The notes under the pieces: model-generated
What the model saw: only the letters and a program-made list of their open reading frames with translations
Told to the model about the DNA's origin: nothing
Databases searched by the model: none
Part shown: positions 1-6,180 of the stretch, piece by piece
Position numbering within the stretch: the first letter of the stretch is position 1
Layout: the number at the start of each line of letters is the position of its first letter
Program-made: the position numbers and the translations under genes
Assembly (NCBI GenBank): GCA_003233075.1
Contig: QIKQ01000119.1
Coordinates: 1-15,735 of the forward strand
DNA length: 15,735 bases
Direction: 5' to 3'
DNA from: Gammaproteobacteria bacterium
GTDB lineage: Bacteria; Pseudomonadota; Gammaproteobacteria; SZUA-21

Positions 1-76
1 CTCACGCAGTATTTTCTAGTGCGAGCATAGTTCATTCTACGTGAGTTCTAGAAAATACGAGTACGAGCCTAGAATG
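1..76. repeat. Nested inverted repeats upstream of birA
   Basis: Three inverted pairs interleave here: CTCACG (1-6) with CGTGAG (40-45), GTATTTTCTAG (9-19) with CTAGAAAATAC (48-58), and CATTCTA (33-39) with TAGAATG (70-76). The 11-bp pair is perfect. No gene is visible in this stretch. It could be a terminator for a gene lying to the left, or part of a repeated element cut by the window edge. No T-tract follows the arms, which argues against a simple intrinsic terminator. Confidence 0.55.
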
Positions 77-169
77 CCGGTAAAAATAGAGCGAAACGTT
101 CCTGATCCGATATTTTATGCAACGATGGGGTATAGTAAGCTTATTTTAAAGAGAGATCGTAAGGCTTAG

Positions 170-201
170 ACAAATAGACAAATAGATAAATAGATAAATT
201 G
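170..201 (+). repeat. Octamer tandem repeat in the birA leader
   Basis: Four consecutive 8-bp units are seen: ACAAATAG twice, ATAAATAG once, then ATAAATTG. The array ends 15 bp before the birA start codon. A TATAGT hexamer at 131-136 is the best -10 candidate upstream, but it lacks a good -35. The array would then lie in the 5' leader, where a change in copy number would alter leader length. Confidence 0.6.
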
Positions 202-216
202 AGTGTTATAAAATAG

Positions 217-1224
217 ATGAATCCAATAAACCTAATTCAATTAATGGCAGATGGAGATTTTCACTCTGGACAAGCGTTAGCAGAGACTTTTTCTGTGTCC
301 CGTACGGCGGTCTGGAAAGCAATCCAGCGTATGTCAGACTGGGGTGTACAAATAGATTCAGTTCGGGGTCGAGGTTATCGACTTCGCCCTGCAATAGAAT
401 TACTTGTTATAGAAAAAATTAATAAAAATCTAAGTCCCAACAGTTCTTCTCTATTAGAGGAAATAATTATACTTGCTGTGGTAGATTCGACTAATCAATA
501 TCTCAAAAGTTTAGCGCACAGCGCAGATCAGTCTGTTCACGAAGCGCCCGCGATCAATGCGAAAGCAACCGCTTGTTTATGTGAGTATCAATTGCAAGGA
601 AAGGGCCGCAGAGGGCGTCATTGGTATTCGCCTTTTGGAGCGAATATTTTGATGTCACTATCCTGGCGGTTCGACTCCTTGCCCGCAAAAATAAACACTT
701 TAAGCCTGGTTATAGGCGTCGCTATAATTCGCGCTTTAAATAAATTAGGTGCTAAAGAACTCAAATTGAAATGGCCAAATGATTTGTATTGGCAAGATCA
801 AAAATTAGGTGGAATTTTATTTGAATTGTTAGGCGAAGATAGAGGTTCAGTCTTTGCGATTGCTGGTATTGGTCTAAATTTACAGAGAAATCAGAACCAA
901 ATGGATAAAATAGAACAGCCCTGGTCCGCATTAGAGGAGATAATTAGCGAGAATAAATTATCACGTAATCAAATAGTTGCTGAACTTCTGAATTCGATTA
1001 TAAGCGCATTCCAAGAATTTGAGATAAATGGAGCGCAATCTTATATCAGTCAATGGCAAGAGTTTGATATTTCATTTGGCCGAACAGTGAAGCTAATTTT
1101 GCCTAAAAACAGCATTAGCGGTGAATCCAGAGGGATCGACGATGAGGGTCGATTTTTGCTAAAAACTGAATCAGGCATAAAGTCATTTGTATCTGGCGAA
1201 GTGAGTCTAAGGTTAGACCCATGA
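217..1224 (+). CDS. birA: Biotin-protein ligase / biotin operon repressor BirA
   Basis: The protein adenylates biotin and transfers it to the biotin carrier lysine of acetyl-CoA carboxylase. In class II enzymes, biotinyl-AMP-bound dimers also repress biotin synthesis genes. The 335-aa product has an N-terminal winged helix (about residues 1-60, with the recognition-helix region SVSRTAVWKAIQ). The ligase domain follows, with substrate segment DSTNQ (90-94), the biotinyl-AMP loop GKGRRG (128-133), KWPND (185-189) and the catalytic-region lysine K196. A C-terminal SH3-like domain ends in GEVSLR. The length is close to the E. coli enzyme (about 320 aa). The ATG start gives an N-terminus that aligns with E. 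coli BirA, although no strong Shine-Dalgarno is visible. The stop overlaps the coaX start (ATGA). Presence of the HTH suggests the repressor role, but no bio operator is visible in the window. Confidence 0.96.
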   Translation: MNPINLIQLMADGDFHSGQALAETFSVSRTAVWKAIQRMSDWGVQIDSVRGRGYRLRPAIELLVIEKINKNLSPNSSSLLEEIIILAVVDSTNQYLKSLAHSADQSVHEAPAINAKATACLCEYQLQGKGRRGRHWYSPFGANILMSLSWRFDSLPAKINTLSLVIGVAIIRALNKLGAKELKLKWPNDLYWQDQKLGGILFELLGEDRGSVFAIAGIGLNLQRNQNQMDKIEQPWSALEEIISENKLSRNQIVAELLNSIISAFQEFEINGAQSYISQWQEFDISFGRTVKLILPKNSISGESRGIDDEGRFLLKTESGIKSFVSGEVSLRLDP

Positions 1225-2024
1225 TTGGACTATTTGAACTTGGCAATTCCACGATTAAATTTGCAATTGCAGATGAAAATGAGTTGCAAATACAAAATGT
1301 AGAACGCTGGCACTACCGAAATCACTTAAATGAGCTTGCTTCGTACTTAACAAAAAAAATGGCTAAGCTGCCGCGAATTGAGCATGTATGGATATCCAGT
1401 GTTGCCGAAAAAAATATTGGTGAGATTTTAAGGCAAGTTCTAAATAAGAACGGTGTAGAGCGAATATCTGTCATCGAAACTTGCTCACAATTATTAGGCC
1501 TGAGTAACTGTTATTCAGAGCCAAAACGTTTGGGCGTTGATCGTTGGCTTAAGCTGATCGCGGTATGGCGTCAATATAAAAGCGCTGCAATCATCATCGA
1601 TGTTGGAACTGCATTAACAATTGATGTATTAGCTGATGATGGAAAGCACCTGGGAGGCTATATTTCCCCTGGTTTGGGCTTAATGAGAGAGTCACTATTA
1701 TCGAGAACAAACTTCGAATTTGATCATGAAAAAAGCAGTAATATTTGTAATATTAATGCTTTAAAAGAGTTAGCTTGTGACACCGAAAGTGCTGTTCTTC
1801 GAGGTACACTTTATAGTATAGTATCTTGGATTGATCGAATTGTGGCCAGTATAGAAATGAGTCCAAGATTGAGTAAAAACAATAGCTTAATACAGGTCAT
1901 TACTGGCGGTGACGCACAATCAGTGTTGCCACTATTAGAAAAAGAAAAACCACAACAACAATATAAACTGGAAACTAACTTAACTTTAATAGGTATGTTA
2001 ACAGTAGCAATGAGTGAATTATGA
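1221..2024 (+). CDS. coaX: Type III pantothenate kinase
   Basis: The enzyme phosphorylates pantothenate, the first committed step of coenzyme A synthesis; it is a cytoplasmic ASKHA-fold kinase. The product is 267 aa. The visible family motifs are the phosphate loop ELGNSTIK (6-13), GVDRW (105-109, with the presumed catalytic Asp107), DVGTALT (127-133), GGYISPG (145-151) and ITGGDA (228-232). The first position of the phosphate-loop motif, normally Asp (DxGNS), is Glu6. The gene overlaps birA by 4 bp (ATGA) and has a Shine-Dalgarno TAAGG inside birA at 1208-1212. It overlaps the next gene by another ATGA, so translation of the three genes is probably coupled. The birA-coaX pairing is a known gammaproteobacterial arrangement. 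Confidence 0.94.
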   Translation: MIGLFELGNSTIKFAIADENELQIQNVERWHYRNHLNELASYLTKKMAKLPRIEHVWISSVAEKNIGEILRQVLNKNGVERISVIETCSQLLGLSNCYSEPKRLGVDRWLKLIAVWRQYKSAAIIIDVGTALTIDVLADDGKHLGGYISPGLGLMRESLLSRTNFEFDHEKSSNICNINALKELACDTESAVLRGTLYSIVSWIDRIVASIEMSPRLSKNNSLIQVITGGDAQSVLPLLEKEKPQQQYKLETNLTLIGMLTVAMSEL

Positions 2025-2806
2025 AAGCATTATTATTAATGATAGTCGGTGTAAATCTAGCATTTTACTTGGCCACAAATGTGAACAAGGTTGATGATGA
2101 TTTAACTGAAACAGACAAAAATTTTCCGGGTATTTCAATATTGAATCCTAATGGTTCGGTTGATGATATTTTATCGCCACCAAAGAAAGCGAATACTCGA
2201 ACAAACACCACTCGAAAAGAAAGCAAGCCTCAAACTGAGTCTCGAGTAGTAAAAGCACCACCGTCAAAACCAAATTTTGTGCCGAAGAAAAAGCTACAAG
2301 TTGCAATTGCAGCTCCGGCAAATACAGGCGCTGCGAATGGCAGTTGTGTAGCACTCGGACCTTTCGTTGATAAAGATGACGCACATGAATTGAATGAAAA
2401 ATTGATTGCTCTGAATGTAGAATCTGAACTTAAAAGTTTTAGAGAAAAAGAAAAATTTTTGGTGTACCTACAAGCTAGGACTGTGGCGGAGTCGCCTGAT
2501 GAAACTTTAAAGGTATTAAAGCGTAAAGGTATTCGCTACAAACTAAGTAATAGTCAGAGTCAAAAATTCAAAGTTGATTTTGGCTGGTATAAATCAAGTC
2601 GATCAGCGACGACTCGTATGAAGCAGCTTAGACACATGGGTTTTGCTCCTAAGATCGATGTTAAGGGAAGTAAGGGCGAGCAAATCTGGGTAAATTACAG
2701 TATGCCTAGAGGTAAAAAATTGCCTAAGCGTGCTAGGTCCATAATTAAGGAAACTCGTGAAGAAGTATTTTTACAGAGGAAAAACTGTACCAAGCAGACT
2801 GGTTAG
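2021..2806 (+). CDS. Membrane-anchored SPOR-domain protein
   Basis: The 261-aa product starts with one hydrophobic segment (residues 3-19) that should anchor it in the inner membrane. A long low-complexity linker rich in Ser, Lys, Pro and Thr (about 25-105) follows. The C-terminal part begins CVALGPFVDKDDAHELNEKL (109-128), which resembles a SPOR-type peptidoglycan-binding fold (sheet strand with GPF, then helix). A second similar half at about 182-228 includes FGWYKSSRSATTRMKQL. SPOR domains bind denuded septal glycan. Two cysteines (109 and 256) might form a disulfide in the periplasm. The gene overlaps coaX by ATGA, and a SPOR-like gene after birA-coaX also occurs in Pseudomonas. The exact role is unknown; the SPOR call rests on the pattern only. 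Confidence 0.75.
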   Translation: MKALLLMIVGVNLAFYLATNVNKVDDDLTETDKNFPGISILNPNGSVDDILSPPKKANTRTNTTRKESKPQTESRVVKAPPSKPNFVPKKKLQVAIAAPANTGAANGSCVALGPFVDKDDAHELNEKLIALNVESELKSFREKEKFLVYLQARTVAESPDETLKVLKRKGIRYKLSNSQSQKFKVDFGWYKSSRSATTRMKQLRHMGFAPKIDVKGSKGEQIWVNYSMPRGKKLPKRARSIIKETREEVFLQRKNCTKQTG

Positions 2807-2823
2807 TTAGTATTAAATAGCAT

Positions 2824-2849
2824 ACCGAATGGCTTGAGAGGCTTTCGGT
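2824..2849 (+). terminator. Candidate hairpin after the birA-coaX-SPOR operon
   Basis: ACCGAA (2824-2829) pairs with TTCGGT (2844-2849), and an inner stem GCTT/AGGC closes a GAG loop. It begins 17 bp after the stop codon at 2806. The downstream tract is only TCATTT, so intrinsic termination would be weak. Confidence 0.4.
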
Positions 2850-2965
2850 TCATTTCACCCTAAAATTTCAGCCAAGCATTAAGCTATTTTGTAACACGTT
2901 AAATCGATTGCAGTATCAAGTCGGAAGAAAAACTGCACAATAAATAAGCACTTACATCCAGATCT

Positions 2966-3030
2966 CAGCCGAAATTAGTAATTATAAATTAGCCAAATTT
3001 ATCTACCCGGCTGCTTCCTTTCTTTTTTTT
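2966..3030 (+). terminator. Second, looser terminator candidate with a T-tract
   Basis: CAGCCG (2966-2971) can pair with CGGCTG (3008-3013), and a run of nine T follows at 3022-3030. The 36-nt loop is long and AT-rich, so the fold is uncertain. The rest of 2807-3040 shows no coding potential. Confidence 0.25.
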
Positions 3031-3050
3031 TATTAATCTGTTTTGATCCG

Positions 3051-3079
3051 TTGAATTCGTCAAGCAAATTCTATAGAAT
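3051..3079 (+). promoter_or_regulatory. Sigma70-type promoter for tRNA-Thr
   Basis: TTGAAT (3051-3056) and TAGAAT (3074-3079) are separated by 17 bp. The predicted start near 3086 leaves a leader of about 70 nt before the mature tRNA. The leader contains a small inverted repeat, GAATAG/CTATTC. This would let the tRNA be transcribed independently of the birA operon. Confidence 0.5.
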
Positions 3080-3157
3080 GCATCTTCTTCCGAATAGTCC
3101 TATTCAGAAGGGACCTGTTAGAAGGTTGTGATTAGACCTATTTCTGTGGGTATCAGA

Positions 3158-3233
3158 GCTGGCGTAGCTCAGTTGGTAGAGCAGCTGATTTGTAATCAGC
3201 CGGTCGGTGGTTCGAGTCCTCTCGCCAGCTCCA
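3158..3233 (+). tRNA. tRNA-Thr (anticodon TGT)
   Basis: A 76-nt cloverleaf is visible. The acceptor stem is GCTGGCG with CGCCAGC, the D-arm contains AGCTCAGTTGGTAGAGC, and the anticodon stem GCTGA/TCAGC has loop TTTGTAA. The T-arm contains GGTTCGAGTCC, and CCA is encoded at 3231-3233. Anticodon TGT reads ACA and related Thr codons. In E. coli a Thr(TGT) gene opens the tRNA cluster before tufB, and in Pseudomonas tRNAs follow birA-coaX. No second tRNA or tufB follows here. Confidence 0.97.
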
Positions 3234-3242
3234 ATTTTAAGT

Positions 3243-3356
3243 TTAGGTGCCAAGTTTAGCATCCAATGAATTTTTGTAAGGTATCTAACCATGCCTATCT
3301 ATTTGTAAAAAATTCATTGAATGCTAGACATAACATCTAATAGACCTAGCACCTAA
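3243..3356. repeat. Imperfect inverted-repeat element behind tRNA-Thr
   Basis: The outer arms are TTAGGTGC (3243-3250) and GCACCTAA (3349-3356), a perfect 8-bp pair. The inner arms are CAATGAATTTTT (3264-3275) and AAAAATTCATTG (3308-3319), a perfect 12-bp pair. TAGCAT on the left and ATGCTA on the right extend the inner arms with one mismatch. The 32-nt spacer carries no gene. It could be a MITE-like insertion, or a bulky bidirectional hairpin that ends tRNA transcription; the A/T tracts at the inner stem would suit a terminator. Confidence 0.6.
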
Positions 3357-3486
3357 TCTAATAACTTACATTAATTGTTGCTAAAAAGCATAATTTAGTC
3401 CTGCACTGCAAATTAACAAAATTCATTTCTCAAGTTTGTTCCTAATTTTAATTCAAGCACTTTGAATAAGAGTCGCTATTTTTAAT

Positions 3487-4131
3487 ATGAAAAACAAAAG
3501 ATTGATTTCCACGCTGTTTTACAATTTTTTTCAATATTTAAAATATTGTTTATTATTGATTGCTATATTGTCTCTTAATGCTTGTGTTACCTCAGAGTTG
3601 CCCTTGAGTAAGGTTCGATATTATGAGCCGGATTATCGTTTGCTTGGTCTTTGGTATAATGTAAACGATTGGCATACGCATGAATATTTACACATAACGA
3701 TAGATTTGAATAAGTACATGCACATGATTCGTGTTGCGCACCCAGTTTCGAATCGAGGTCAGCACATAAGTGTCGATGAATTTTATATATTTCCGACGAA
3801 ATTGGGTACCGTGCAATACATGAATGTTCAAATTCGGACAAATTCAGGCGCCGGGTCTAGTGCCTCTAAGCAATATATTATTACTAAATATGCGGTATAT
3901 AAAGATGGTCTGTTAAGAGTGTGGATGCTAAAACCAAGCGCCTTGGTTAAGGCGATTAAACATGGATATATGAAAGGAAAGGTGTGGACTAAAAATGGCA
4001 AGCAACATGTGCAATTAAATGTGAGTAGTGCTCAATTGAGACGTTGGGTGCTGAATGCGAGCTTAAGCAGTGAATATAATGCACCGATTATTTATAAGCA
4101 GTTGAAGAAGGCTGTGTTTCGAGAGTACTAA
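3487..4131 (+). CDS. Putative lipoprotein, function unknown
   Basis: I do not recognise this 214-aa protein. The N-terminus is basic (MKNKR). A hydrophobic stretch (about 20-31) leads to SLNAC, so Cys33 is a likely lipidation site for signal peptidase II. The mature part is rich in beta-forming, aromatic and basic residues. It contains RLLGLWYN (51-58), LHITIDL, FYIFPTKLGT and VQYMNVQIR. Near the end an AIKxGxxKGKV pattern precedes a Trp-containing segment. The GLWYN start loosely recalls the GxW of lipocalins, but I would not assign that family. Compartment (inner or outer membrane) cannot be decided. It stands alone between tRNA-Thr and the convergent moeB-JAMM pair. No strong Shine-Dalgarno precedes the ATG. 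Confidence 0.8.
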   Translation: MKNKRLISTLFYNFFQYLKYCLLLIAILSLNACVTSELPLSKVRYYEPDYRLLGLWYNVNDWHTHEYLHITIDLNKYMHMIRVAHPVSNRGQHISVDEFYIFPTKLGTVQYMNVQIRTNSGAGSSASKQYIITKYAVYKDGLLRVWMLKPSALVKAIKHGYMKGKVWTKNGKQHVQLNVSSAQLRRWVLNASLSSEYNAPIIYKQLKKAVFREY

Positions 4132-4144
4132 ATTGTTGTTCCTA

Positions 4145-4184
4145 AAAGAGTCGTCCCAGAAAGAGTCGTCCCAGAAAAAGTCGT
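4145..4184. repeat. 15-bp tandem repeat between convergent genes
   Basis: AAAGAGTCGTCCCAG occurs at 4145-4159 and, identically, at 4160-4174. A partial third unit, AAAAAGTCGT (4175-4184), has one mismatch. The array fills most of the 66-bp gap between the lipoprotein stop and the stop of the convergent JAMM gene. No hairpin terminator is visible in this gap. Confidence 0.8.
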
Positions 4185-4197
4185 ATAGGTACCTAAC

Positions 4198-4605
4198 TTA
4201 ATAGATTTGTAGCTGCAGCGTTTTAATCTCCTTATCTTGATTTATTTGGTACGCTTTGAGTTGTAAGATGCCCTTGGTATCTAATGAGATAATCAAGTAA
4301 AAAATATTGGGATATTGATTAAGCTTGATATCACTGTCTGAAGGTATCGCTGGGGTGTTGGGGTGAGAGTGGTAGATAGCGAATAATTCTTGATTGTGTT
4401 TGCGCATCGATTTCATCGCACTGATTTGACCCTGCGGGCTCATTTCAAATTGAGTTTTCGTATCCATTGCAATATTGGAGATTGGATAACAAGTCTTAAC
4501 GACGCCCTTCGTTGCACCCAATAATCCGCATATTTCATTATTTGGTTTAGCTTGTGCTTGTGTAAGCAATTCATTAACGATAGTAATTGGAATTTTAATC
4601 GACAT
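4198..4605 (-). CDS. JAMM/MPN+ (M67-type) metalloprotease
   Basis: This 135-aa protein is a stand-alone JAB1/MPN+ domain, a zinc isopeptidase/peptidase fold. The full catalytic signature is present: Glu24 in NEICGLLG, then HSHP (His79, Ser80, His81), then Ser89 and Asp92 in PSDSD. This is the Glu...HxH-x7-SxxD pattern, so the zinc site looks intact. Family members remove residues behind the Gly-Gly of ubiquitin-like sulfur carriers (for example Mec acting on CysO adducts) or deubiquitinate in eukaryotes. The ATG lies 4 bp after the stop of the MoeB/ThiF-like gene upstream, so the two are very likely co-translated. The substrate cannot be inferred, since no ThiS/MoaD-like carrier is nearby. 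Confidence 0.9.
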   Translation of the reverse strand: MSIKIPITIVNELLTQAQAKPNNEICGLLGATKGVVKTCYPISNIAMDTKTQFEMSPQGQISAMKSMRKHNQELFAIYHSHPNTPAIPSDSDIKLNQYPNIFYLIISLDTKGILQLKAYQINQDKEIKTLQLQIY

Positions 4606-4609
4606 ATTT

Positions 4610-5371
4610 TTATTTTTCGTTACAAATAGGGCAGTGTAAATCTTTTTTATAACTTAGGGTTCGCCATTCCGAATGAAAAATATCGACTAATAACAATTTT
4701 GAAATAAGTAAGTCTCCTGTTTTACTTAAAAGTTTTATTGTTTCACTCGCTTGTATGCTACCGATTATTCCTACCAGCGGTGCTAGAACACCAGTTTCAC
4801 TGCAGGTTTGTTCTAAATCATTGAATGTCAAATCGCTGTTTTGGGGGTAAAGGCATTGATAGCAGGGCAAGTCTTTTTCTCGCAAGTCGAATACGCTCAC
4901 CTGGCCCTCATAACGGATCGCGGCGCCAGAAACCAAGGCGGTTTTAGTTTTCACGCAGGCTTTGTTAATGTTATAACGTGTTTCGAAATTATCACTCGCG
5001 TCCACAATTACATCTGCATATTTGAATAGAGATTGCCATTCAGAAATTGTGGGAGCGTGATCAAATGTTTCTATTTCTATGTCAGGATTAAGAGCGATTA
5101 AGGTTTGCTTTGCTGATTCGACTTTTAACTGAGAAATGGAATCTGTCTTATGGATGATTTGGCGCTGTAAGTTGGACAAATCGACCTTGTCAAAATCCAC
5201 GAGCATTAGTTTTCCGACGCCTGCTGCCGCTAAATACATGGCGATTGGCGAACCCAAGCCGCCCAGCCCAACTAAAAGTGCGCATGAACTCAATAGGGCT
5301 TGTTGGCCTTCAACGCCCATTTGCGGCAACATAATTTGTCGACTATATCGTAGTAATTGCTGGTCATTCAT
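4610..5371 (-). CDS. moeB: E1-like adenylyltransferase, MoeB/ThiF/HesA family
   Basis: The enzyme adenylates the C-terminal Gly of a ubiquitin-like sulfur carrier (MoaD or ThiS) as the first step of sulfur loading. The 253-aa length is typical of MoeB. RYSRQIMLP is near the N-terminus and the nucleotide-binding GLGGLG lies at 35-40. LSNLQRQ (65-71) and Lys83 are conserved, and DASDN (124-128) carries the catalytic Asp127. The zinc cysteine pairs are C170/C173 (CYQC) and C247/C250 (CPIC). The TCSETGVLAP segment carries Cys190 at the position of the MoeB active-site cysteine. There is no rhodanese domain. The Shine-Dalgarno AAGGA lies 12 nt before the ATG. Pseudomonas also places moeB after hemA-prfA-prmC; here about 1.6 kb separates it from that operon. 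MoeB and ThiF cannot be told apart by sequence alone. Confidence 0.85.
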   Translation of the reverse strand: MNDQQLLRYSRQIMLPQMGVEGQQALLSSCALLVGLGGLGSPIAMYLAAAGVGKLMLVDFDKVDLSNLQRQIIHKTDSISQLKVESAKQTLIALNPDIEIETFDHAPTISEWQSLFKYADVIVDASDNFETRYNINKACVKTKTALVSGAAIRYEGQVSVFDLREKDLPCYQCLYPQNSDLTFNDLEQTCSETGVLAPLVGIIGSIQASETIKLLSKTGDLLISKLLLVDIFHSEWRTLSYKKDLHCPICNEK

Positions 5372-5403
5372 GACAAAATTTAGTCCTTGTTGAGTCTACT
5401 ATT

Positions 5404-5447
5404 TTGCTTGGAAGCAATTGAATACTACCTGTAGTGAAGCACATAAT
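5404..5447. promoter_or_regulatory. Divergent control region with a 14-bp dyad
   Basis: TTGCTT-GG-AAGCAA (5404-5417) is a perfect dyad in the 99-bp gap between the divergent moeB-like gene and the membrane protein gene. Directly after it lies a possible plus-strand promoter, TTGAAT (5418-5423) and CATAAT (5442-5447) with 18-bp spacing. A repressor bound at the dyad would abut the -35. The operator role is inference. Confidence 0.35.
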
Positions 5448-5470
5448 AAACAAAAATCGGAAATAGTTTA

Positions 5471-6013
5471 ATGCGAGAGCGGTTTAAGAAATGGGCAATA
5501 GCCTCCTTATTAGCAACATTGTTATTAGTGGTGTCTGGTTTTTTTATCGCCGTAGTCACTTTAAATAATTCGGCTTTATTAGTCACTGGTAGCGATATCG
5601 GAATTACCATGGTGAGGACACCCATTGAGGCGCAAGGCGTCGCCCTCGTACTTGTTATACTCGCTACTTTTTTGATTGTTTATCGCGCGTTTGATTTAAA
5701 AATAGTTTATCAAATTATAATTGCGGCAATGACGCTAATACTATTCACCTTATCAATGCATAATTTTGTTTGGAATTACACGCAACAAAAAGTTGAAGAC
5801 ATCTGGTTTTTAATATCAGTTCAAGAAGTGCCTACGGTTAAAAAAACAGCCGATGTGAATTGCCAAATTAGCAAATATTGGTTTGAATTGGAACACAGCT
5901 CTGGCGCAAAAATATCAGTTTTTAGAGGGTTTTACCCTTGGCGTCTGGCCAGGAAGGAGTTGATTTCAGGCTGTAAAAATAAAAAAGAACTGGAAGCGAA
6001 AAAAGTACATTAA
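5471..6013 (+). CDS. Small three-helix membrane protein, function unknown
   Basis: I do not recognise this 180-aa protein. Three hydrophobic segments are predicted from composition: about 9-31, 57-71 and 78-98. The start MRERFKKW is basic, so the N-terminus is probably cytoplasmic. The part between the first two segments (about 32-56) would then be periplasmic. The polar C-terminal domain (about 105-180) would also be periplasmic; it contains two cysteines (131 and 168) that might form a disulfide. Its tail is lysine-rich. The gene is divergent from the moeB-JAMM pair and convergent with the small gene at 6445-6903, and it ends at the edge of the repeat island. Coding is supported by length, an uninterrupted frame and plausible membrane topology, but there is no family match. 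Confidence 0.7.
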   Translation: MRERFKKWAIASLLATLLLVVSGFFIAVVTLNNSALLVTGSDIGITMVRTPIEAQGVALVLVILATFLIVYRAFDLKIVYQIIIAAMTLILFTLSMHNFVWNYTQQKVEDIWFLISVQEVPTVKKTADVNCQISKYWFELEHSSGAKISVFRGFYPWRLARKELISGCKNKKELEAKKVH

Positions 6014-6071
6014 TGTAGCCCGCAAGTAGCGAGCGTGAGCGAGTGTAATGCGGGACGAAGTCGGTACTACA
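6014..6071. repeat. REP-like palindromic repeat
   Basis: CCCGCA (6019-6024) pairs with TGCGGG (6049-6054) around an interior rich in GCGAG repeats. TGTAG (6014-6018) and CTACA (6067-6071) form an outer pair. The copy starts one base after the stop codon of the membrane protein gene, so it may double as a terminator. A related core (16 of 19 bases) recurs at 15626-15644. Confidence 0.75.
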
Positions 6072-6080
6072 ATTCAACAA

Positions 6081-6172
6081 GCCGTTCGTTCGTAAAACGA
6101 ACTAGGCGATGTTTAGTAGGGTTAAGTCAGTATCCAAATGCAACTGGCCGTTCGCGTTTATGCGAAAACGCG
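6081..6172. repeat. Two further short hairpins in the repeat island
   Basis: GTTCGTT (6084-6090) pairs with AACGAAC (6096-6102), flanked by GCC and GGC. CGCGTTT (6153-6159) pairs with AAACGCG (6166-6172) around a 6-nt loop. Both stems are perfect. Open frames crossing this island are short and repeat-derived, so I do not call a gene here. Confidence 0.6.
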
Positions 6173-6180
6173 CAGCGTTT

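Noticed and set aside
3104..3292. Open frame on the minus strand across tRNA-Thr, with a GERTRTTDRLITNQLLYQLSY-like peptide
   Set aside because: This is the antisense translation of a tRNA gene, a known annotation artefact.
6081..6172. Short regular stems that might be a CRISPR array or tRNA
   Set aside because: The stems differ in sequence and spacing, so there are no direct repeats with equal spacers, and no cloverleaf can be drawn.
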